Part shown: one piece after another, positions 1 through 5,348 of the stretch
Layout: every line of letters starts with the position of its first letter
How positions within the stretch are numbered: position 1 is the stretch's first letter
Assembly: GCA_964195005.1 (NCBI GenBank)
Contig: CAXMOO010000046.1
Location: forward strand, 1-6,854
DNA: 6,854 nucleotides
Direction: 5' to 3'
From: JAUXLW01 sp964195005
Lineage (GTDB): Bacteria; Actinomycetota; Acidimicrobiia; Spongiisociales; SHLN01
Program-made: the position numbers and the translations under genes
The notes under the pieces: model-generated
Databases searched by the model: none
Seen by the model: only the letters and a program-made list of their open reading frames with translations
What the model was told of the DNA's origin: nothing

Positions 1-787
1 CCGACTGGTCGAACGCGTTGGCGCTGAAGGTCCCGCCACCGTTGACCCAGATATCGGCAAGCCCTTCCTTGCGCGCAACGATGTCGACGTCGCCATCCCG
101 GTCGAAGTCGGCGACAGCCGCGTAATCGCCGCTTGTGGCAACCTCGGGTAGCCCGATGCCGCCCGGATCTCCATTGGGGGTGGCATGACTGAAGCCCCCC
201 GCTCCATCGTTCTCGAGAATGTCGATGCCGAAGTCGTGGTTATCGAGGATGAGATCGAGGTCACCGTCTCCGTCGAAATCGATGATCCCCATTCCCTCGG
301 CGTTGAGACCACCGCCGAGACTCGCGTAGACCACGTTCGGAGCGCCGGCGATCCCGAAACTGAAGCCGGCACCGGGCCCGTTGTTGAAGTAGACCTCGAT
401 CCGAGCCGAGCTGTTGACTGCAATGTCGAGCAGGCCGTCGTTGTTCAAGTCGCCCCACAGCGCGCCTCGCTCGGTGTTGTTGGCCTGCAATCCGATCGCC
501 AGCGCCACGGTCACGTCTGTAAAGGAGGGGTTTACCGGATCACAGTCGCTGCGATAGAGCCGCGTGTACATGTCGGGCGCAATCGAGTTGGTTGTGTTGA
601 CCAGGGCGTCGAGGCATCCATCATTATTGAAATCACCCCACGCCAGGCCCCCGGCCTTGTTGCCACTTGTCTCGAGTCCCACGCTCACCTGGGTGAAAGC
701 AGCCTCGGCTCTTGGCGCCTGGGTCACCACCATCGCGAACGCCAGCAGCAACGAAAGGATGGAGGCCGAAGCGGACGTCCTCCTCAT
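1..787 (-). CDS. Secreted FG-GAP/VCBS repeat protein, N-terminal part (runs off the left edge)
   Basis: The frame is open from an ATG at 785-787 to the window edge, giving 262 residues with no stop; the C-terminus lies outside. Residues 1-29 form a signal peptide: MRR, a hydrophobic stretch at 10-22, and an AEA-type cleavage site near residue 29. The mature part carries repeated acidic loops of the D-x-[ND]-x-D-G-x-x-D type at residues 52-60 (DFNNDGCLD), 113-121 (DLNNDGLLD), 170-178 (DFDGDGDLD) and 227-235 (DFDRDGDVD). These are typical Ca-binding loops of FG-GAP/VCBS repeats, which fold as beta-propeller blades on exported proteins. The protein is probably extracellular or surface-bound; partner and ligand are unknown. 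An AAGAGGG motif at 797-803, nine bases upstream, supports this start. It lies 157 bases downstream of the histidine kinase stop, so it may be transcribed separately. Family assignment is firm, biological role is not. Confidence 0.88.
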   Translation of the reverse strand, partial: MRRTSASASILSLLLAFAMVVTQAPRAEAAFTQVSVGLETSGNKAGGLAWGDFNNDGCLDALVNTTNSIAPDMYTRLYRSDCDPVNPSFTDVTVALAIGLQANNTERGALWGDLNNDGLLDIAVNSSARIEVYFNNGPGAGFSFGIAGAPNVVYASLGGGLNAEGMGIIDFDGDGDLDLILDNHDFGIDILENDGAGGFSHATPNGDPGGIGLPEVATSGDYAAVADFDRDGDVDIVARKEGLADIWVNGGGTFSANAFDQS

Positions 788-796
788 CTCCGGCGT

Positions 797-803
797 CCCT
801 CTT
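797..803 (-). promoter_or_regulatory. Ribosome binding site of the FG-GAP repeat gene
   Basis: Read on the minus strand the motif is AAGAGGG, nine bases before the ATG at 787. A second GGAG (788-791) abuts the ATG directly and is too close to serve. The placement fits the start that yields a complete signal peptide. Confidence 0.45.
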
Positions 804-916
804 GGCACCCAACCGCATGGCGACCCCCCGGGTCCACGAGCTTCCGTGTCCGGTTTCGGGCAAGTAGCGACTCTGGAAGAGCAAGGAGGGCCCAGGGTGT
901 GGGGATGGACCATTCT

Positions 917-948
917 TTGAACCGCGCCCTTAGGCGCTGTGTGTTCAA
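917..948 (-). terminator. Two-part hairpin overlapping the histidine kinase stop codon
   Basis: Outer arms TTGAAC (948-943) and GTTCAA (922-917) are perfectly complementary. Inside them GCGCC (937-933) and GGCGC (928-924) pair around a TAAG loop, with a small asymmetric internal loop between the two stems. The TGA stop of the kinase (945-947) lies in the outer arm. No T-tract follows, so this is at best a weak or factor-assisted terminator, or an mRNA end-protecting structure. The 788-944 gap otherwise shows no clear promoter to me. Confidence 0.3.
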
Positions 949-2348
949 GCGGCCCCCTCGGCGGGCAGGGACGCCCAACCCCCCGTCTCGATGTGATCCA
1001 GCTGATCCACAGCAAGTGGCACGCGAATGATGAACCGCGCCTCGCCCGGTGTTTTCTCGTATGAGACCGACCCGCCCATGCCCTCGGCAAGCGACTTCAC
1101 GATGGACAGTCCGAGACCCACACCCCCGGCTACTGCCTGCTGGAAACTGTGCTGGTGAATGAACCGCTGGAACAGACGCTCCTCCAGCTCCGGCGGGACT
1201 CCGTCACCGTCGTCGGCGACCATCCACACATACCACTCGCCATCAACGCGGCCACGCAGGCGAATGTGCGGCCCGCCGTATTTCGTGGCATTGGAGATCA
1301 GGTTGCGGAGCACTTGTTGCTGGCGGAGCCGGTCGACGTTGACCACTGCCTGCGCAACCTCCGCCGTGACATCCGCGCCGCTGCGCTGGAAAGGCCCGAT
1401 GATCTTCTCAACTTCGTCCTGGGTGTTCACGTGCTCGGGCTCAAACCTGAGTTGGCCGGCGGCAAGTCGAGCGGTGGTCAGTAGATCCTCCACCATCCGG
1501 TTGAGGTCGGAGGCTTCAGCGTTGATGATGTCCACCATCTCATCGGCATTGGCCGGCATATCGGGCTCTTCGCGCAGTAGCTGCGCAATGCCGTAGATGC
1601 TGGTGAGTGGGGTACGGAGCTCGTGCGAGGCGTTGGCTATGAAGTCTTCCCGTGCCTTGCTGAGCTGGCGCTCGGCATCGAGTCGAATCTCTAGTTCCGC
1701 CTGGCGTTGTTGTCGCCGTGTGATCTCTCGGTAGACGACAATCATGATCAGTGGGATCCCCGCGGCCAGCAGGAAACGAGTGATGTTCCCCCAGGTGGCG
1801 GTAGCCCGATCGGTGGCAGTGACTGCATCAAGCTGGGCATCACGCTCCTGGACGAGGAGACCGGCAACCCTCTCGAACGTGGCGGGGAGCTCGGTCTCGA
1901 CTATGCGCTGGCCTTCCACCGAATCTCCCGACTCCAACGCAACCATCACTGAACGGGCTGTTGTGGCGTATTCGGCGGCGGCGTCGATCAGGACGGTGCT
2001 CGCACCCATCCCGTCAAGGTCTTCGACACCTATCTCAATCTGCAGCAAAGCCTCACGGGCTTCGGCAATCGACTTGTCGCGGGCGTCGGTGAAGTCACTT
2101 CCAAACTCGCGATCGAGGCCGGCGAGGTGGGCTGCGAACCCGAGCTGGAACCGGGCGACGGTGGCCACCCGAAAGGTCTCGTCGGCCTGGTGAAGCGAGA
2201 GGGCGTGGCTCGTAACCGCCCGCGTACCACCGCTGAAGGCGAACACAGCCGCAGCAACGGCGGTGACCACCACACCAAGCATGGTGGTCACAAAGAACGC
2301 CCTTCGCGATCGTCCCTGGCGCGCGGTGTAAGGAGTCTTAGAAGCCAC
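945..2348 (-). CDS. Membrane sensor histidine kinase
   Basis: This 467-residue protein autophosphorylates on histidine and should pass the phosphate to a response regulator. TM1 spans about 17-39 and TM2 about 189-206. They enclose a mostly helical extracytoplasmic region (about 43-185) that resembles a four-helix-bundle/CHASE3-type sensor by pattern only. A linker rich in charged residues leads to a HisKA domain whose H-box ASHELRTPL places the phospho-acceptor at His242. The ATPase domain has an N-box with N349 and N353 (LRNLISNATKYG), a G1 box DDGDGVP (379-385), an F-box LFQRF (392-396) and a G2 box GGVGLGLSIVKSL (408-420). All kinase motifs are intact. The start is GTG at 2346-2348 with a poor Shine-Dalgarno sequence and a small GGCC-GATA-GGCC palindrome (2352-2363) just upstream. 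A TAATAG at 2377-2382 could be a -10 element, but no convincing -35 is visible. No response regulator is adjacent within the window. Confidence 0.93.
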   Translation of the reverse strand: MASKTPYTARQGRSRRAFFVTTMLGVVVTAVAAAVFAFSGGTRAVTSHALSLHQADETFRVATVARFQLGFAAHLAGLDREFGSDFTDARDKSIAEAREALLQIEIGVEDLDGMGASTVLIDAAAEYATTARSVMVALESGDSVEGQRIVETELPATFERVAGLLVQERDAQLDAVTATDRATATWGNITRFLLAAGIPLIMIVVYREITRRQQRQAELEIRLDAERQLSKAREDFIANASHELRTPLTSIYGIAQLLREEPDMPANADEMVDIINAEASDLNRMVEDLLTTARLAAGQLRFEPEHVNTQDEVEKIIGPFQRSGADVTAEVAQAVVNVDRLRQQQVLRNLISNATKYGGPHIRLRGRVDGEWYVWMVADDGDGVPPELEERLFQRFIHQHSFQQAVAGGVGLGLSIVKSLAEGMGGSVSYEKTPGEARFIIRVPLAVDQLDHIETGGWASLPAEGAA

Positions 2349-2385
2349 AAGGGCCTATCGGCCAGGGAATGGGCAGCTATTAGCG

Positions 2386-2410
2386 AAAAAGGTCGTCTCT
2401 AGAACGATCC
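2386..2410 (-). terminator. Probable intrinsic terminator after the six-gene cluster
   Basis: On the minus strand GGATCGT (2410-2404) can pair with ACGACC (2396-2391) with a single bulged A and a seven-base loop; five T residues (2390-2386) follow immediately. It sits 20 bases after the stop of the small hydrophobic frame and 37 bases before the kinase GTG. This suggests the cluster ends here and the kinase has its own promoter. The stem is short (six pairs), so efficiency is uncertain. Confidence 0.45.
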
Positions 2411-2430
2411 AAGAAGGTTGTCAGGGACCG

Positions 2431-2555
2431 CTAGACGCCCATTACGGCTGCCAGAAAGCACAGTGCGGACCCCATGAGCAAAAGACCCCCGATCCCGAGC
2501 CAGGCACCCAGGTTCGTGTCCCACACAGCTAGTGCCCCGACCAGTAACAGAGCAT
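2431..2555 (-). pseudogene. Small two-helix hydrophobic reading frame, apparently frame-shifted
   Basis: The upstream MobA-like gene ends in a TGATG whose ATG (2553-2555) opens a frame of only eight codons before a TAG at 2529-2531. In the neighbouring (-1) frame an uninterrupted run ends at TAG 2431-2433. It encodes a very hydrophobic peptide: LLLVGALAVW, a short WDTNLGAW turn, then LGIGGLLLMGSALCFLAAVMGV, which reads as two membrane helices. In that frame the only starts are CTG (2548-2550, 39 residues) or a GTG (2524-2526) that would remove the first helix. One extra base soon after the ATG would join the two into a small membrane protein of about 40 residues, coupled like its two upstream neighbours. 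It could be a decayed gene, a sequencing error, a recoded gene or a chance hydrophobic frame. No homologue is recognised. Confidence 0.33.
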
Positions 2556-3238
2556 CAGCCGAAACGGCTTTCGGCTTCGGAAATACTCTCGGCGCCGTCT
2601 ACCCGGAACCAGGAGCGACCATCCTCGCCCCACGCCCGCCAACGGGCTGCGGGAACCTGCACGGCGCCGGTCGCCACCAGCAGGTCCTCGAGAGTTCCAT
2701 CCTCACGATCGATGCGCCGCGCCTCGGGCAGCATCTTCAGGGGATACACGGCACAGGTGGGCTGTAACTCGCCATCATCAACCGGAACAATCGCCTCGTT
2801 GCCGCTCGCAAACGCCAGCAGGAAGCGAAGCGTTTCAGGCCGGACGTAGGGTTGATCCACCCCAACCAGAACCACGAGCGGGCTCACTCCCGGCGGAGCA
2901 AGGTCCTTGGCGGCCTGCATCCCGGTGACGAGGCCGGTCAGCCCCGAACGGGAGTCCCGTCGATAGTGGGGCACCGCCGCTCTTCCTGCCAGCGTTCCCG
3001 GCCGGCCCACCACCAGAACGTCTCCCACCTCAGCGAGAGTGTTGACGACGCGCTCGGCCATCGGGACACCGCCCACATCCATAAATGCCTGGTCCCCCTC
3101 TACCCGCCCCCCACCCCCCCGGGCCAGAACCACACATTGCACGGGACGCTGGACGAGGGATCCGAGCTCGCCGAGCTCTTCCTCGGAGCTGAGCTTGGTG
3201 TCTTTACGGCGCAAGCGGCCGAGGAATCGTCCGACCAT
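2555..3238 (-). CDS. MobA-like NTP transferase (molybdenum cofactor guanylyltransferase family), divergent
   Basis: At 227 residues this is slightly longer than typical MobA (about 190-200) because of a charged N-terminal extension of about 34 residues. The GT-A/NTP-transferase core begins at CVVLARGGGGRVEGDQAF (35-52), the counterpart of the LAGG-x-S-x-RMG-x-DKA signature, followed by GGVPMAERV. An acidic Asp95 in RRDSRSGLTGL fits the D..G.G.L.GL motif, and Asp128 in VGVDQPY matches the metal-binding (A)CDxP motif. TCAVYPL (161-167) and GRSWFRVDGAESISEAE (207-223) match the family C-terminus. The usual lysine of the first motif is Gln50 here, and LAGG has become LARG, so GTP transfer to molybdopterin should not be assumed. 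The ATG at 3236-3238 overlaps the upstream stop as TGATG, which argues for the long N-terminus. Other members of the NTP_transf_3 superfamily remain possible. Confidence 0.75.
   Translation of the reverse strand: MVGRFLGRLRRKDTKLSSEEELGELGSLVQRPVQCVVLARGGGGRVEGDQAFMDVGGVPMAERVVNTLAEVGDVLVVGRPGTLAGRAAVPHYRRDSRSGLTGLVTGMQAAKDLAPPGVSPLVVLVGVDQPYVRPETLRFLLAFASGNEAIVPVDDGELQPTCAVYPLKMLPEARRIDREDGTLEDLLVATGAVQVPAARWRAWGEDGRSWFRVDGAESISEAESRFG
3094..3120 (-). other. Potential G-quadruplex motif in the sense strand of the MobA-like gene
   Basis: Read on the minus strand the tract has G-runs of seven, six, three and five, separated by loops of T, C and TAGA. This meets the usual four-run, short-loop quadruplex pattern. 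It lies in the coding (mRNA-like) strand over the codons for GGGGRVEG of the nucleotide-binding loop, about 120-145 bases into the gene. Part of the G-richness follows from glycine codons; a role in expression is conjecture. Confidence 0.5.
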
Positions 3239-4104
3239 CAGACCGCCTGCCTCTGACCGGCTGCATCGTACAGCTGCTGCCGCCAGGACTCCGTTGAGGC
3301 GACATCTCCGAACGTGGTGACGCGAAGAGCGGTGATGTCGAGGCGGTCGAAAGCATCAGGACCCACCAGCCCCGCCAGGAAGCCGCTCGGATGGTGAACC
3401 ACGCCGGCCCGCGGCAGCGCGTCACGAGAGGGGCCGACCCCAATCTCATCTGCCATCTCACGCAGTCTGTCGCTGGCAACCACACCGGCCACACCCACCT
3501 CGATCGGCAGCTCACATCCCCGCAAACGCAGCTCAGCAGCCCAGCGGAGAACCCTCTCCGGTTCGAAACAGGGCTGGGTGGCCACGAATGCCGCCTGCGG
3601 CGCCTTGGCCAGCAGCGACTCGACGAGCTGGTCGGCCGTCAAGAAAGCGTGGCCCTCGGGATAACCGGCGATGCCGACTGTCACGCCGGCCTCGCGAAGG
3701 GTTGGCATCAATTGAGCCGCCTCGGCAAACTCACCCTCGGGCTTTCCATCACCACCCACCACCAGGGCTGTTGAAATCCGGGCTGATGTCATCTGGGAAA
3801 TTATCCATTCCAGCTGGGCTTCGTCGCGAATGCTGCGGGCGGCCAGATGCGGCGTGACATCGAAGCCTTTGCCGGCCAGCTCGCAGGAAATTTCGACGGT
3901 GGCATTGATTCCCGACTCCAGTGTTGACGCTACCGCCAGCCTGACATTGCTCGGGATCAGCCGGGTGGCAACCGCCGCGATTGCTCCCGGCCTAGGAGGG
4001 AGTTCGAAACTGCTCTCCCGGAGCAGCCCGCGTAGGCGCTCCCGGCCGCTGGGGCCGAGCCCGGCAACCGAACGCCGAACTTGTCGATTGGTGCGCCCGC
4101 TCAT
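3238..4104 (-). CDS. Methylenetetrahydrofolate reductase (MetF)-like protein, divergent
   Basis: This is a 288-residue TIM-barrel protein, close to E. coli MetF in length, of the family reducing methylene- to methyl-tetrahydrofolate. Numbered from the ATG at 4102-4104, FELPPRPG (33-40) corresponds to the MTHFR FEFxPPR motif with the catalytic Glu (E34). PHLAARS (85-91) matches PHLTC-x; GGDGKPEGEF (117-126) matches the LRGD loop with D119; GIAGYPEGH (144-152) is a family hallmark; ATQPCFEPE (175-183) matches ITQ-x-FFD with Q177. The C-terminal TTFGDVASTESWR resembles the TFN-x-x-x-x-x-WR end of MTHFRs. The GTG seven codons upstream is also in frame. I prefer the ATG because it overlaps the upstream stop as TGATG; the same arrangement joins this gene to the MobA-like gene downstream. 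Between the motifs the sequence is divergent, so this may be a paralogue with another folate or C1 substrate, or a different redox partner. Confidence 0.78.
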   Translation of the reverse strand: MSGRTNRQVRRSVAGLGPSGRERLRGLLRESSFELPPRPGAIAAVATRLIPSNVRLAVASTLESGINATVEISCELAGKGFDVTPHLAARSIRDEAQLEWIISQMTSARISTALVVGGDGKPEGEFAEAAQLMPTLREAGVTVGIAGYPEGHAFLTADQLVESLLAKAPQAAFVATQPCFEPERVLRWAAELRLRGCELPIEVGVAGVVASDRLREMADEIGVGPSRDALPRAGVVHHPSGFLAGLVGPDAFDRLDITALRVTTFGDVASTESWRQQLYDAAGQRQAV

Positions 4105-4448
4105 CACCCGCTCAACAACCTCCACAGGGTGAGGACCAGCGGCATTCCAACCATCAGCAAAAGCACCGTGCTGAGGAGGGCAGCAACCAGGAACACCCAG
4201 GGTGGCGATTGATGATTCCGCCCCGGCGGAATTGGTTCGAGGACGTCCATGGCTAATGCCATGAACGGCGCTCGAACCACCAGCTGCACTCCGTTGGTGA
4301 GGCCAAGCTGGGGCTCATATCCACCCGCGTCGTCGGCACGGACCCACCCGGCAATACCCTCCGCTTCGAGGCGGGCACGGGAAACTTCGGCATCGTGCCG
4401 GCTTGCGAACATGCCCACGGTTACCAAATCTGAACTGTGCATCTCCAT
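4104..4448 (-). CDS. DUF2007-domain protein with a C-terminal membrane helix
   Basis: This small protein of 114 residues has an N-terminal domain (about 8-70: LVTVGMFASRHDAEVSRARL, EAEGIAGWVRADDAGG, GVQLVVRAPFMALAMDVL) matching the DUF2007/putative signal-transducing family. That family has a ferredoxin-like fold of unknown biochemical function. A proline-rich linker (73-83) leads to one strong hydrophobic helix (about 84-109), so the domain is probably tethered to the cytoplasmic membrane. The start is ATG at 4446-4448; a second ATG two codons later is equally possible, and no strong Shine-Dalgarno motif is seen. It begins 20 bases after the aldolase gene, and its TGA overlaps the ATG of the MetF-like gene. 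This strongly suggests co-translation with the folate enzyme. A regulatory or membrane-anchoring role is inference only. Confidence 0.75.
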   Translation of the reverse strand: MEMHSSDLVTVGMFASRHDAEVSRARLEAEGIAGWVRADDAGGYEPQLGLTNGVQLVVRAPFMALAMDVLEPIPPGRNHQSPPWVFLVAALLSTVLLLMVGMPLVLTLWRLLSG

Positions 4449-4468
4449 GTTTTACACCAAATCGAGAG

Positions 4469-5335
4469 TCACATGGCCGAGAGGGCTCGAACCAGGGGGG
4501 CCGCGGCTGCGTCCGGGAGGCTCTGGAGGGGCGGTCGCACCCGGGCCCAGCCCGGATCATCCCGCATGGCCGACACCATGGCTTTGAGAGCCGGAACCGC
4601 CGGAAAGGGAGCGATGATTTGGCGAAACTCGTCGAGCGCGGGCAACACCCTGGTCTCTCCATCGTAAGCCCGTCGTATGAGTGCGGCGTTGACGTTGGCC
4701 GGTCCGCTGATCGTACCGGCGCCGCCCTCCTCGAGACCTGCCAGGAGCAAGCGCTCGTCGCCGGCGAACACCCGGCCGTTGGGCCAGGCGTCGATGAACT
4801 CGAGCAGGCTGGCAAGCTCTCCCGAGCTGTCTTTGACACCAACCACCAGGCCCGGGTACTCGGCGGCGAGCGCGGCTGCCAGTCGGGGGGAGACGGCTAC
4901 GCCCGAGACTTGAGGGATGTTGTACAGGAGCACGGGGGGCGGGTGCACCAGGCGCTCGAACACCCATCCATAGGCCTGCCCCAGCCACTCCTCGGGTAGG
5001 CCTTTGTAATAGAACGGAGGCAACATGATCAGACCGGCGCACCCCACCTCGGCCGCATGATTGGAGAGGGTCACCGTATCTGTTACCGCCGCGCAACCCA
5101 CCCCTACCATGATTCGTGAGGGCTCTACGCCCCGCTCCACTATTTCCGCGAGAAGCCGACGGCGTTCGGCCACAGAGAAGGAAGTCGCCTCACCGGTGGT
5201 ACCAAACACCACCACACCGTCGCAGCCACTCTCCACCAGCCTGTGAACGTGTTCGACCATTCGACCGGGGTCGGGGTTGAGGGCTTCGTTCACCGGCGTC
5301 AGTGACGCCGCCCATACACCGGAAAGAGTGGTCAT
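4469..5335 (-). CDS. DHDPS/N-acetylneuraminate lyase-superfamily aldolase, probably not DapA
   Basis: A cytosolic TIM-barrel class I aldolase or hydratase of 288 residues that acts through a lysine Schiff base, normally on pyruvate or a 2-keto-3-deoxy acid. Visible motifs are GTTGE (45-49) with T46/T47 for the keto-acid carboxylate; PPFYYKG (106-112) with the tyrosine pair; YNIP (138-141) with the relay Tyr138; and GVKDSSG (166-172) with Schiff-base Lys168. GAGTISGPANV (205-215) is the C-terminal barrel loop. True dihydrodipicolinate synthases have YN(V/I)PSRT, where Arg binds the aspartate semialdehyde carboxylate. Here the sequence is YNIPQVSG, with Val143 at that position. Lysine biosynthesis is therefore unlikely; 2-keto-3-deoxy-sugar-acid, sialic acid or hydroxy-oxoglutarate aldolase activities are candidates. 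The gene starts 13 bases after the esterase stop, without a clear Shine-Dalgarno motif, which suggests translational dependence on it. Family is sure, substrate unknown. Confidence 0.9.
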   Translation of the reverse strand: MTTLSGVWAASLTPVNEALNPDPGRMVEHVHRLVESGCDGVVVFGTTGEATSFSVAERRRLLAEIVERGVEPSRIMVGVGCAAVTDTVTLSNHAAEVGCAGLIMLPPFYYKGLPEEWLGQAYGWVFERLVHPPPVLLYNIPQVSGVAVSPRLAAALAAEYPGLVVGVKDSSGELASLLEFIDAWPNGRVFAGDERLLLAGLEEGGAGTISGPANVNAALIRRAYDGETRVLPALDEFRQIIAPFPAVPALKAMVSAMRDDPGWARVRPPLQSLPDAAAAPLVRALSAM

Positions 5336-5348
5336 TCGAGGAGGCTAC

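Noticed and set aside
633..884. Minus-strand frame of 83 codons upstream of and overlapping the FG-GAP gene
   Set aside because: It is out of frame with the signal peptide and Ca-loop motifs, and its product is of low complexity with no domain.
185..1030. Plus-strand open frame of 281 codons
   Set aside because: It is antisense to the FG-GAP gene and to the kinase end; its acidic, valine-rich look mirrors the repeated Asp-rich codons on the other strand.
4105..4125. GTG at 4123-4125 as start of the MetF-like gene
   Set aside because: The ATG at 4102-4104 overlaps the upstream TGA like the next junction, and the extra seven residues are not part of any motif; the longer form cannot be fully excluded.
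4473..4500. tRNA T-arm-like GGTTCGAGCCC on the minus strand
   Set aside because: It is the codons for the C-terminal LVRALSAM of the aldolase; no acceptor stem, anticodon arm or D-arm can be built around it.
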